Position numbers and translations under genes: made by a program. From Sphingobacteriia bacterium 28-36-52 (GTDB lineage: Bacteria > Bacteroidota > Bacteroidia > Chitinophagales > Chitinophagaceae), in the NCBI GenBank assembly GCA_002281575.1, contig NCGN01000008.1:62001-126000 (forward strand): a stretch of DNA of 64,000 nucleotides, written 5' to 3'. The stretch's first letter is position 1, and every line of letters starts with the position of its first letter. Positions 27,215 through 36,640 of the stretch are shown here, piece after piece. The notes beneath the pieces are model-generated. The model did not search any database, had not been told where the DNA came from, and saw nothing but the letters and a program-made list of their open reading frames with translations.

Positions 27215-28585
27215 ATGATCGACTACCATCGGATTCCTTATGTAAATATAGACCGCGCTAAGCTTTCTAACGAATTAGTTAAGCGCGGTGCCTACTATTC
27301 TAATGTGGCCGTTTGGACCCTGATGTTCTCCCTTCCCCTTTTCTGGCTTCTCGATGTGCTTTTTATGAAGGAAGATTGGGTTTTTCTGCTGATCATTCGA
27401 TTGATTTTCTTTAGCATTTCTTATTTCTTTTACATTTTTGGCACCAAGAAAAGATGGGGCCATGAACTGATATTAAACTTAGTGGTTGGGGTAAATATTG
27501 CATTGGTCTCTATGATTTGTGGTATTGTTCCTGTTTCATTGGCTATGCCTTACTATTTATTGGCATCTATTATGATGCTGTTATTGAATACCATTTTATT
27601 CTGGAGACCCATTTTTGCTCAACTACATGCGGCTATTTCTTTTACTATTATTTTATTCATGTACTCACTCAACAACCAAACGGGTGGCTACAGTAGTTTA
27701 ATTTCTAATGGGGGAGGTGTTTACTTTCTGGTTTCTGCTTTTTCTATCATGATTGCCTTTAATAGGTACCAAATAGTAAAAAGAGAAACAGAAAAAAACC
27801 TAATCATTGAAGAATCTAACCGTCGTTTATTAGAGCAGAACGAAAAAATAAATGACCAGCACCATATTATTGATGAAAAAAATCGTCGTTTAAAGGAGTT
27901 AAGCGATTATCGCCAGAATACGCTAAACATTATGATTCACGACCTCAAGAACTTTATTGGGTCTAATCAAATTTCTATTGATTTAATCAATAGAAAGAGC
28001 AGCAATTTAACCAGCGATCAAAAAGAAATTCTGAGCTATATCACTATGGGTAATGAGAAACTACATTACCTAAGTCAAAAATTGGCTGAATCTGCCGAAG
28101 CCGATACGGGTAAGATTACTTACCATATGGAACAGTTCGACATTATTCCAGAAGTAGAAAAAGCCGCTATTACCCTAGTAGATGCGGCTAGTATTAAGCA
28201 AGTGAACCTTCAGGTTCACCTTTCGCCGTCTGAAGTTATGGTCAATATTGATAAAATATTTTTACGTCATATATTATTCAAGCTACTTTCTAACGTTATT
28301 AGGTTTATCCAAAAGGGTTCTTCGGTTAGTATTCATGCCAATGACCTCGATGGGGCCTGCATTATTGAAATCATCAATAAAACAGCTAACCCTATTGGGA
28401 TGGAAAAATTAGATGAATATTTTAGTCGTTTAACCAATCCCAATCAGTCTGATTTGGCCACCAACCAGTCGGGCATGGGATTTTCCATTGCCAAGCAGCT
28501 AACCGAAGATATGGGGGGTTCGCTTACGTACGAAAGCAATGTAACTATTGGAAACTATTTCAAACTCAAATTCAAACTGGCTTAG
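27215..28585 (+). CDS. Orphan membrane histidine kinase heading the exopolysaccharide operon
   Basis: 456 aa. Six membrane segments (about 25-175) without a large periplasmic domain, a coiled coil (about 190-230), then a HisKA-like helix with IMIHDLKNF (His242), the HDLKN subtype. The ATPase domain keeps a G2-like GMGFSIAKQL near 425 and an N-box Asn in LLSNVIRF, but the G1 region reads NKTANPIGM where DxGxG is expected. ATP binding may be altered or lost. No response regulator is adjacent; the next gene is the BcsB-like one, 17 bp on. Confidence 0.82.
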   Translation: MIDYHRIPYVNIDRAKLSNELVKRGAYYSNVAVWTLMFSLPLFWLLDVLFMKEDWVFLLIIRLIFFSISYFFYIFGTKKRWGHELILNLVVGVNIALVSMICGIVPVSLAMPYYLLASIMMLLLNTILFWRPIFAQLHAAISFTIILFMYSLNNQTGGYSSLISNGGGVYFLVSAFSIMIAFNRYQIVKRETEKNLIIEESNRRLLEQNEKINDQHHIIDEKNRRLKELSDYRQNTLNIMIHDLKNFIGSNQISIDLINRKSSNLTSDQKEILSYITMGNEKLHYLSQKLAESAEADTGKITYHMEQFDIIPEVEKAAITLVDAASIKQVNLQVHLSPSEVMVNIDKIFLRHILFKLLSNVIRFIQKGSSVSIHANDLDGACIIEIINKTANPIGMEKLDEYFSRLTNPNQSDLATNQSGMGFSIAKQLTEDMGGSLTYESNVTIGNYFKLKFKLA

Positions 28586-28602
28586 TTTAAATACCCGAAA
28601 TC

Positions 28603-30624
28603 ATGAAAACAAAATCTTCCCTGCTCGTACTGTTCCTGCTAATGGCAGGTAGTATTATTGCCCAGGATTTTAAAACCCGCTCTTTGGAAGCTATGGGATA
28701 TAGAAATGAATCCATAATGGGAATTAATGGCGCCATTTCTTACTTCCTTAAAGTGCAACCAAGGGATGATGTGGACCGCACGAATTTGATTCTTCAGGTG
28801 AAGCCATCGCAGGTTTTAAGAGAAGATATGTCTACTATAACGGTTTCGTTAAAAGACGAACCGGTATACACCACTCGTTTGGTTGCTGATGCCATTGATT
28901 CGGTAATGACCATTGTAATTCCATTAAATAAACGATATGTACAGGAAGATGGTCGTTTCATTAAAATGAGAATTGATGCTAAAATGGCTATGTCTGATGA
29001 GTATTGTAAAGACGTAGACAATCCGGCTATTTGGGTTACGGTAAGAAACTCTTCTTATTTAGAAGTAGTAAAGCAAGATAGAACAACCTACTACCATAGT
29101 TTAAAAGAAACCATTTCTGAGTTTAATTCGGTTTCTACCCCTGTTAATGCAGACTTAGACGATCTTACCAGTGGCGCCATTGTATTTGCTTTATTAAAAC
29201 AAAAAGGTGGGTTAGAAGAAATTGCAACTACCAACTATAGGAATACCGATTCTTCTGTTGGAACTACCGTATTAACTGGTTTATATAGCAAGCTCCCTCC
29301 ATATATTCAGGCTCAATTACCTGAATTCAAAAACGGCCAAGGTCTTATTAAAAATGTTGTACTCGATAATGGTGATTATATTTTCGTTATTACCGGAAAA
29401 GACCAAGAAGGATATCGGAAAGCCATCTATACACTTACTAACTATAAAATTATCAATGGTAGCTTTACGTATACCATGATTGTAGATGCTGGTCCTCCTT
29501 CTTATTTTGATAAGAATCAATTGCCAGTGGTATTTTCTTTGGAAGAATTGGGGGGTACGCCCAAACTAATGGAAGGTATTGGGGCACTTAAAACCAACTA
29601 TGCATTCTCTTTGGCCGATTACAATGCCATTCCAAAGAAACTAACTTTCCACTTGGAAGCCATGTTGTCTTTATTAAAAGAGGGTGACCGAGGTTTCTTA
29701 AATGTTTACCTAAACGACAACTTGGTATTTAGTACCGACTTGCACGATAAAACCAGCTTTAATGGAGACATTGAATTAAAGCCTTACTTACTTACCAAAA
29801 ATAACTCCTTGGTAGTTGAAATGCGTTTTCATGGTGCGGGTGGTATTTGTAAAGAAGGTTTCTCTAATTTCTTTGGATTCATTGATACCAAAACATCTAA
29901 CCTGGTTTTCTCTGGTGAAAAAGTAAACGAGTTCTACAACTTCTTTAACTACCCAGGTGAATTTAGAAAGAAGTCTTTGCGTTGTATTATCACCCCAACG
30001 TTAATGCCCTACTTAGCCCCCTCTTTGGGCGAATTGATTTATCAATTAAATACTGCAACACTGGCTGCTAACTATTTATTTATTCCTGAGTTAGTATCTT
30101 CTGATAAAGCCAATCTAACTGATATGGCCAATATGAATGCAATTGCATTGTTGCATAGAAATGATCCATTAATTAAAAACTTTGAGAAGAATCTTCCCGT
30201 TCAGTTTAATAGAGATTTCCAATTGTATAAAGATATAAGTGGAGAAACTTCCTACTCAATTAATGACTTCTCTAACTCAGGTATTGCACAAATTTTCCGA
30301 CAGGGTAGCTCTACTTTCTTGCTGGTAAGTGCATTGGGAGATTCCAGTATTAGTGATGCATTTGAAGGGGTAATTAAGAGCTTTGGTTCTCAATACTCTG
30401 CAATTGAAAGTAACGTTTGTATTGCCAATAGTAAGGGTAAGAGTAACTTCTTCTTTAAACTTCCAGACAATGCAGGATTGGTTACTTACCGTGGAGATAA
30501 AAATAATATGGCAATGCTGTGGAATAAATACAAATACTTTATGTTGGGTGGTTTAGCCATCTTACTAGTACTTGGATTCTTCTTCATTAGAAAGCGTGTT
30601 AAAAAATCTCAAGAGATTGTTTAA
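28603..30624 (+). CDS. BcsB-like cellulose synthase regulatory/periplasmic subunit
   Basis: 673 aa. Signal peptide (about 1-20, SIIAQD), a large extracytoplasmic beta-rich region with repeated jelly-roll/flavodoxin-like halves seen in BcsB, and a single C-terminal membrane anchor (about 645-662) followed by RKRVKKSQ. BcsB guides the growing glucan through the periplasm and its tail helix activates BcsA. Similarity is at the level of fold-typical motifs (FHLEAMLSLLKEGDRGFLNVYLND area), so the exact polymer is open. Directly followed by the GT2 synthase. Confidence 0.8.
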   Translation: MKTKSSLLVLFLLMAGSIIAQDFKTRSLEAMGYRNESIMGINGAISYFLKVQPRDDVDRTNLILQVKPSQVLREDMSTITVSLKDEPVYTTRLVADAIDSVMTIVIPLNKRYVQEDGRFIKMRIDAKMAMSDEYCKDVDNPAIWVTVRNSSYLEVVKQDRTTYYHSLKETISEFNSVSTPVNADLDDLTSGAIVFALLKQKGGLEEIATTNYRNTDSSVGTTVLTGLYSKLPPYIQAQLPEFKNGQGLIKNVVLDNGDYIFVITGKDQEGYRKAIYTLTNYKIINGSFTYTMIVDAGPPSYFDKNQLPVVFSLEELGGTPKLMEGIGALKTNYAFSLADYNAIPKKLTFHLEAMLSLLKEGDRGFLNVYLNDNLVFSTDLHDKTSFNGDIELKPYLLTKNNSLVVEMRFHGAGGICKEGFSNFFGFIDTKTSNLVFSGEKVNEFYNFFNYPGEFRKKSLRCIITPTLMPYLAPSLGELIYQLNTATLAANYLFIPELVSSDKANLTDMANMNAIALLHRNDPLIKNFEKNLPVQFNRDFQLYKDISGETSYSINDFSNSGIAQIFRQGSSTFLLVSALGDSSISDAFEGVIKSFGSQYSAIESNVCIANSKGKSNFFFKLPDNAGLVTYRGDKNNMAMLWNKYKYFMLGGLAILLVLGFFFIRKRVKKSQEIV

Positions 30625-30651
30625 TTGGTTCCTTAAAAATCCGTAGCGTCT

Positions 30652-32520
30652 ATGCCAGTTTGTGCCTTGAATAATATGATTAGTGTGGGCTTGTTTACCA
30701 CGGCCAAACTGGAAGAAATTGACGTTATTGCCGATGAGTTTGAATATGCGCAAATTAAAGCGGCGCTTAACTTTGGGTACCTAACCCGAAAATTATATGT
30801 ATCGTTTTTAGAGCGTTCAGGGTTTCCGTTGGTTGATGTGCGAAACGAAGTGTTAGATGAGAGCTTTGTAGAGCAATGCGACCTGCTGCACTTGAACGCT
30901 TTTTTATATTTACCTATGCGCAACGACGGCAAAGGTAATTTGTTGGTTGCCGCTGCCGATCCTATGGACGAACGTTTGCAGGGGATTTTAGAAATCAAAT
31001 TCAACAGCAAAATTAAACTTGTTGCTGCTTCTGACTTAGACATCACTTGGATGGTACACAAATTAAGAGGGGAGTACTATGTAAAAGAATCGGTGTTTAG
31101 CTTGATGCGTAAAGATCCAGAGAGTTCTGGGTTAACTACTTTTACTGATGCCCAGTTGTTGTTTATTTTCATAGCAATTGGCTTTGCTTTATTGGTGCTT
31201 ACCATCAACTTTGTTAATAGTTTTATTTTCTTTAACCTCTTCTTTAGTTTTGTATTTCTTTTCTCTATCGTATTTAAATTATACATCGCTTTAAAAGGGT
31301 CTAAATACGAGCTGGTTGAAGTGGTAACCAAAGAGGAAGTAAAAGCCGTAAAGAACGACACACTTCCTGTATACACCATTTTGCTTCCAGTGTATAAAGA
31401 GGATAAATTGATTCGTAAATTAATTTGGAACCTACGAAGCCTAGATTATCCTCGTGGAAAATTAGACGTAAAATTATTGATTGAAGAAGACGACGATAAA
31501 ACCTTGAATGCGGTAAGAAACCTCGACTTCCCCGCCAACTTCGAAACAATTGTGGTTCCTTTTCATATGCCTAAAACCAAGCCCAAAGCTTGTAACTACG
31601 GGCTGTTCTTTTGTAAAGGCATTTACTTAACCATTTATGATGCAGAAGATGTACCCGATTCTGATCAACTTAAAAAAGTGGTTAGTCTGTTTCGTAAACT
31701 TCCAAAAGATTATGTGGTACTACAAGGTGCCCTTAACTATTTTAATAAGAATGAGAACCTGCTTACTAGAATGTTCACGTTGGAATATTCTTATTGGTTC
31801 GATTATATGTTGCCTGGTTTGCAGTCATTAGACGTTCCTATTCCATTGGGTGGAACATCCAATCATTTTAAATTAGATAAGTTAAAAGAATTGGGTGGTT
31901 GGGATCCATTTAACGTTACAGAAGATGCCGATTTGGGCGTTCGCGTATTTGAGAAAAGGTATAAAGTAGGGGTAGTGAATAGTACTACTTTAGAAGAAGC
32001 CAATAATGAACCTTTTAATTGGATTAGGCAGCGCTCTCGTTGGATTAAAGGGTATATGCAAACCTTATTGGTGCATATGCGAAATCCGGTTAGATTGGTT
32101 AATAAAATTGGTTGGAGAGGTTTCTTTGGATTTAACTTCTTTGTTGGGTTCACGCCTATTACTTTCTTGCTTTATCCAGTATTATTGGGTTTCTATATTA
32201 TATACATCATATTCGATTTGCAAACAGTGCGGATATTGTTTCCAGACTGGGTATTGTATATTTCTATTTTCAACTTTGTGGCGGGTAATACTTTAATGAT
32301 TTATGTAAATATGTTGGCTGTATTTAAGCGCAGATTTTACGAGTTAATTTTATTTGCTTTAGTGAATCCTTTTTATTGGTTAATGCACTCTATTGCTGCT
32401 TATAAAGGGTTATGGCAATTGATTTATAAACCTTTTTATTGGGAAAAAACCAATCATGGGTTAACTAAAATGTCGCATTCATCATCTGCTGCTGCAGCAG
32501 CAAATGCAAATGAAGTATAA
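30652..32520 (+). CDS. Processive GT2 glycosyltransferase with N-terminal GspE/MshEN-like domain
   Basis: 622 aa polysaccharide synthase. Residues about 1-150 resemble the GspE N-terminal (MshEN) domain: FPLVDV near 58, then LPMRNDGKGNLLVAAADP at 87-104. Two membrane segments (about 165-212) follow, then a GT2 domain with LIEEDDDKT (Asp280-282), YDAEDVPD (330-336), TEDADLG (423-429) and the processive signature QRSRW (460-464), then further membrane helices. There is no C-terminal PilZ domain as in BcsA. Some MshEN domains bind c-di-GMP, so the N-terminus may replace PilZ as sensor; this is inference. The order resembles NfrB-type synthases. The Ser/Ala-rich C-terminus ends one base into the next gene. 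Confidence 0.87.
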   Translation: MPVCALNNMISVGLFTTAKLEEIDVIADEFEYAQIKAALNFGYLTRKLYVSFLERSGFPLVDVRNEVLDESFVEQCDLLHLNAFLYLPMRNDGKGNLLVAAADPMDERLQGILEIKFNSKIKLVAASDLDITWMVHKLRGEYYVKESVFSLMRKDPESSGLTTFTDAQLLFIFIAIGFALLVLTINFVNSFIFFNLFFSFVFLFSIVFKLYIALKGSKYELVEVVTKEEVKAVKNDTLPVYTILLPVYKEDKLIRKLIWNLRSLDYPRGKLDVKLLIEEDDDKTLNAVRNLDFPANFETIVVPFHMPKTKPKACNYGLFFCKGIYLTIYDAEDVPDSDQLKKVVSLFRKLPKDYVVLQGALNYFNKNENLLTRMFTLEYSYWFDYMLPGLQSLDVPIPLGGTSNHFKLDKLKELGGWDPFNVTEDADLGVRVFEKRYKVGVVNSTTLEEANNEPFNWIRQRSRWIKGYMQTLLVHMRNPVRLVNKIGWRGFFGFNFFVGFTPITFLLYPVLLGFYIIYIIFDLQTVRILFPDWVLYISIFNFVAGNTLMIYVNMLAVFKRRFYELILFALVNPFYWLMHSIAAYKGLWQLIYKPFYWEKTNHGLTKMSHSSSAAAAANANEV

Positions 32521-34088
32521 TGAAGTTCAAAAGTCAACAATTAAGAGTAGTGTCTTTGCTGCTGGTAATTTATTACCTCATATTAGCATGGATGTTTAAT
32601 AGAACGGGATACGAACATTCTGAACGATTGTTCTATGCAGAGAAATTAAAGCTCTTATTTGAATACAGCGAAAATACCTTGTTAACCTTAGGAACTACCT
32701 TCCCTACTACTTCTTTTTTAATCAATGTTATTTTTGCTCCTTTTGGATACTTATTTGCACCAGTAGCTTCTTCCATTGTATTAATGTCTTTCTTGTTCTT
32801 TTTTATGGCGAAAGACATTAATGGTTCTGGGTTGCCTGCAAGAACAATGATCATTTCATTAATGGCTTTGTTCTTACTTCATCCACAGTTTATTTTTGCA
32901 GCAACCAGTGGAAGAAATATTGCAGCTATTATGCTGTTCACTTATTTGCTTTTTAGGAGTTTATTCTTTTATTATAAAAATCAAACTACTTATTATTTAT
33001 CCTTAGCCAGTTTGTATTTAGGCGCACTAATTTTTTCGGAGATAAAATTTCTCTGGCTAATATTAGGCTTCTTACCCTTTGTGGTATTGGTTTCTATTGA
33101 GGGGATTAAAACCGCTAAAGGAGAGCCGGTTGTATTTCAATACTATCAGGCCTTAAACAATCGATCGCTTAGAAGAAAACTGGTGAATAGAACGGTGTCG
33201 TTGTATTTTATTCTTTATTTATTGCCGTTGGCTGCAGTGTTTTTATTTAGGGTATTGAATCAATCACACGCAGGTGACCCCACTTACTTTTTAAGCAGTC
33301 AGTATTCTAACTGGCGTGTAACAGGGGTTTCTACAATTACCAATATTTTAGAACGAGGATCAGGTGATAATTTGAGTAAGCAAACCCAAATTATTTTTCC
33401 GCTTTTCACCATTTTTTTGGCGCCCATTTTTATTTCTGCAATGATTTTATTCAAGGGTAAATTATATGAGCTCTTGACTATTTTTACCCCTTTGATTTTT
33501 ACTTCTATTGTATTAATTGATATTCAGTATTATTTAACTACCGAATACTTTGTAATCATTCCTGTACTGTCTTTTGTTGCACTCAATTTTGCATCGGGTA
33601 TTAAACTAAATCGTTTCATGTCTTCAGTAATTCTTTTAGCTGGTACCGGCTTAACCTTATTGGGTGGGTTGTATTATTTTAAAGAAACTTCCGATTTTGA
33701 TGAACAGCGATTTGTTAAAATGGTTACGGACACACCTAGCTGGTTTGCTACCAAAAAAAATTCTGAAGAAAAAATATTGGCCGACTATATTGGTTCTGTA
33801 AAATCGGCTGACAGGCCTGTTTTAATTGATGATGCAGCTGCTTACGGTGTGGTAGCACATTTACCCAATTTAGAAGGATTGGTTATGCCGTTGCAGAAAA
33901 ACTTTATTACGGTTATTGAAAATCCCGCTCTTTCTGTAGAGTATATTCTCATTGCAAAAAGGCATAACCTCAAACACAATTTTACGGCAATGAACGCCTA
34001 TAATATGATTGTAATGAGAGATCGGTTGAACCTTAGGTCCAACCGAGTCTTTGAAACAGAAAACTGGATTGTGTATTCTATTCGTTAG
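32520..34088 (+). CDS. Polytopic membrane protein of the exopolysaccharide operon, unknown function
   Basis: 522 aa with about nine to ten membrane segments in the first 375 residues, then a soluble C-terminal part of about 140 residues. The layout recalls GT-C fold glycosyltransferases or polymer-modifying proteins, but I see no diagnostic motif and would not name it. Its ATG overlaps the stop of the GT2 gene by one base, so it is surely part of the same operon. Its TAG stop overlaps the stop of the convergent fadN-like gene (TTAG). Confidence 0.75.
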   Translation: MKFKSQQLRVVSLLLVIYYLILAWMFNRTGYEHSERLFYAEKLKLLFEYSENTLLTLGTTFPTTSFLINVIFAPFGYLFAPVASSIVLMSFLFFFMAKDINGSGLPARTMIISLMALFLLHPQFIFAATSGRNIAAIMLFTYLLFRSLFFYYKNQTTYYLSLASLYLGALIFSEIKFLWLILGFLPFVVLVSIEGIKTAKGEPVVFQYYQALNNRSLRRKLVNRTVSLYFILYLLPLAAVFLFRVLNQSHAGDPTYFLSSQYSNWRVTGVSTITNILERGSGDNLSKQTQIIFPLFTIFLAPIFISAMILFKGKLYELLTIFTPLIFTSIVLIDIQYYLTTEYFVIIPVLSFVALNFASGIKLNRFMSSVILLAGTGLTLLGGLYYFKETSDFDEQRFVKMVTDTPSWFATKKNSEEKILADYIGSVKSADRPVLIDDAAAYGVVAHLPNLEGLVMPLQKNFITVIENPALSVEYILIAKRHNLKHNFTAMNAYNMIVMRDRLNLRSNRVFETENWIVYSIR

Positions 34089-36460
34089 TTGCGAATAGGT
34101 CTTCCGCTTTTTAATACGCTTTGTATTCTCTCTAACGATTTCTTTTCGCCACATAAGCTTAAGAACGCCTCTCTTTCTAAATCTAAGAGGTATTGTTCGC
34201 TTACCATTGTTTGTTCACTCAAATCTCCACCACACATTACATAAGCCAGTTTACGCGCTACCAATGCATCGTGGTCGGTAGCATATCCACCTCTCCACAT
34301 TCCATTTATGCCCGCCAGCATGGCACCTAATCCTGATTTGCCCAATACTTTAATATCGGTTCTTTGTACTGGTGTATTATAGCCCGCTTCGTGTAATTCT
34401 AAAACCGATTTTTTTGCTTCTGCAATTCTTCTTCCAATATTCATGACCACTTCATCGGTGCCTGGTCTTAAAATACCCATTTCAAATGCTTCGTGTGCAG
34501 AGGTAGCCACTTTAGCTGTTGCAATGGCAAAGAATCTTTTCTTTAAAGTATTGGTTTCTGGTTCGTCTTCGTGTAATTCGTCGGAAGCACGCAATGCAAA
34601 TTCTTTGGTGCCACCACCACCTGGTATTAAACCTACTCCCAATTCTACCAATCCTATATAAGTTTCTGCTGCAGCACAAACTTTGTCTGCGTGTAAATTC
34701 ATTTCGCATCCACCTCCCAATGTTAAACCATGCGGTGCTGTAACAACGGGCACACTTGAATAACGCAAGCGCATCATACTGTTTTGGAACATACGAATGG
34801 CCATATCTAATTCATCGTATTCTTGCTCTATGGCCAGCATAAAAATCATTCCCACATTTGCACCTGCACTAAAATTGGGTCCTTCGTTGGCTATCACCAA
34901 TCCTTTAAAACTTTCTTCTGCTTTACTGATGGCTTTGTTTACTCCTTCTAAAACCTCGCCACCCATGCTGTTCATTTTGGTGCTCCATTCTAATCCTGCC
35001 ACTCCATCTCCAATATCGTACATTCTACATGCACTGTTTTTCCAAACTAAATTGTCGCTATGGTTTTTCAAGATTAAGAAAGACTCTCCTCCAGGTATGG
35101 CTTTAAATGATTTAGAAGGAATATCATAATACATTCTTTTGCCATGCTCTACTTTATAAAAATTGGTTGCGCCAGTGGCCAGCATTTCGGTAACCCATGG
35201 TGCTACTGCATATCCGGCTGCTTGCATGGCTTCTACTGTTTTAGCAACACCTACGGTATCCCATGATTCAAAAGCACCAATTTCCCATCCAAAGCCCGCC
35301 ATCATGGCATCGTCTACGCGGTATACTTCGTCACTTATTTCTGGAATTCTAAATGAAATATAAGAGAACAAAGAATAATGAAATGCTCGGTAAAATTCAC
35401 CCGCTTTATCAGGTGCAGCACTTAACATTTTAATTCTTTGCTTTAAATCTTCTACTGGTTTTGCTGCTTCAAGGCTTGCAAATTTGGGCTTTACCCTGGC
35501 ACCATATTCCATGGTTTCCAAGTTCAGCGTTAATATTTCTTTGCCTGTTGTAGATTTAATTTTCTTGAAAAATCCTTGCCCTGTTTTATCTCCTAACCAA
35601 TTGTTGGTAGTGATGGTATCTAACCAAGCTGGGATAGTAAAAATTGTTTTTGCTTCATCATTGGGGCAATTGTCTGCAACGCCTTTGGCAACTTTTACCA
35701 ATGTGTCTATACCTACTACATCTGCTGTTCTAAATGTGGCCGATTTGGGTCTACCAATAATGGGTCCTGTTAGTGCATCAATTTCATCTACACTTAGCTT
35801 TTGCTTATCCATGATATGGAATATGCTCATGATGCTGAATACCCCAATTCTATTGGCAATAAAAGCGGGTGTGTCTTTACAAAGCACAGTGGTTTTACCC
35901 AAATGAACGTCTCCATAATGCATTAAGAAATCTACTACTTCTTGATTGGTAAATGGCGTAGGAATAATTTCTAGTAAACGCAAATAGCGTGGCGGATTAA
36001 AAAAGTGTGTGCCGCAGAAATGCTTTTTAAAATCTTCGCTTCTTCCTTCGGCCATCATATGAATAGGAATACCTGAGGTATTGGAAGTAATTAGGGTTCC
36101 TGGTTTTCTAAATTTTTCTACCTTCTCATAAATCAATTGCTTAATATCTAAGCGCTCTACCACTACTTCAATAATCCAATCGCAACTGGCAATATCTTTC
36201 ATATTGTCGTCGAAATTGCCGGTCTTAATTCTGTTCACTACCGACTTAGTAAAAACAGGAGATGGATTACTTTTTATGGCAGCAGTTAATGCATCGTTCA
36301 CTAGTTTGTTGCGTTCTGCTGGTTTGGTACTTTCTGCTGCTGCAGCGGGAACCATATCTAATAATAAAACGGGTAATCCAATACCTGCAAAATGACAAGC
36401 AATTCTGGAACCCATTACACCGCTTCCTAATACCGCAACTTTTTTAATTGAACGTTTCAT
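34085..36460 (-). CDS. 3-hydroxyacyl-CoA dehydrogenase / enoyl-CoA hydratase (FadN-like)
   Basis: 791 aa bifunctional beta-oxidation protein. N-terminal NAD-binding AVLGSGVMGSRIACHFAG, then THFFNPPRYLRLLE and GIFSIM, a second 3HCDH C-terminal domain (about 380-430), and a C-terminal crotonase domain with GPNFSAGANVGM and GLTLGGGCEMNLHAD. This order (dehydrogenase first, hydratase last) is that of B. subtilis FadN, not E. coli FadB. The ATG at 36460 is used; an upstream TTG is less likely. No thiolase or acyl-CoA dehydrogenase gene is adjacent. Confidence 0.92.
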   Translation of the reverse strand: MKRSIKKVAVLGSGVMGSRIACHFAGIGLPVLLLDMVPAAAAESTKPAERNKLVNDALTAAIKSNPSPVFTKSVVNRIKTGNFDDNMKDIASCDWIIEVVVERLDIKQLIYEKVEKFRKPGTLITSNTSGIPIHMMAEGRSEDFKKHFCGTHFFNPPRYLRLLEIIPTPFTNQEVVDFLMHYGDVHLGKTTVLCKDTPAFIANRIGVFSIMSIFHIMDKQKLSVDEIDALTGPIIGRPKSATFRTADVVGIDTLVKVAKGVADNCPNDEAKTIFTIPAWLDTITTNNWLGDKTGQGFFKKIKSTTGKEILTLNLETMEYGARVKPKFASLEAAKPVEDLKQRIKMLSAAPDKAGEFYRAFHYSLFSYISFRIPEISDEVYRVDDAMMAGFGWEIGAFESWDTVGVAKTVEAMQAAGYAVAPWVTEMLATGATNFYKVEHGKRMYYDIPSKSFKAIPGGESFLILKNHSDNLVWKNSACRMYDIGDGVAGLEWSTKMNSMGGEVLEGVNKAISKAEESFKGLVIANEGPNFSAGANVGMIFMLAIEQEYDELDMAIRMFQNSMMRLRYSSVPVVTAPHGLTLGGGCEMNLHADKVCAAAETYIGLVELGVGLIPGGGGTKEFALRASDELHEDEPETNTLKKRFFAIATAKVATSAHEAFEMGILRPGTDEVVMNIGRRIAEAKKSVLELHEAGYNTPVQRTDIKVLGKSGLGAMLAGINGMWRGGYATDHDALVARKLAYVMCGGDLSEQTMVSEQYLLDLEREAFLSLCGEKKSLERIQSVLKSGRPIRN

Positions 36461-36573
36461 TATTGTATTATTTATGGTCAAGTATCTGCCAAGCCTGGCA
36501 TGGCAAAATTAGTTAGTTATGCAACTATTTTCCGAAGATAAGGTAAATTTTTTCCGGGGGCTGCCTTCTGGGC

Positions 36574-36615
36574 AAAAAAAAATATCAAATCTTTCGAGGG
36601 GAAAAATTTGATATT
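36574..36615 (-). terminator. Intrinsic terminator for the small minus-strand gene
   Basis: Perfect 10-bp stem AATATCAAAT (36581-36590) with ATTTGATATT (36606-36615), extended by further pairs toward the loop. On the minus strand it is followed by a run of nine T, so it would stop leftward transcription coming from the 26-codon ORF. Confidence 0.82.
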
Positions 36616-36640
36616 AAATGAATTGGTTTTTCAGGGGATT

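Noticed and set aside
34443..36447. Several plus-strand ORFs of 60-140 codons opposite the fadN-like gene
   Set aside because: They lie antisense to a well-conserved protein, have no family features and are typical shadows of its codon pattern.
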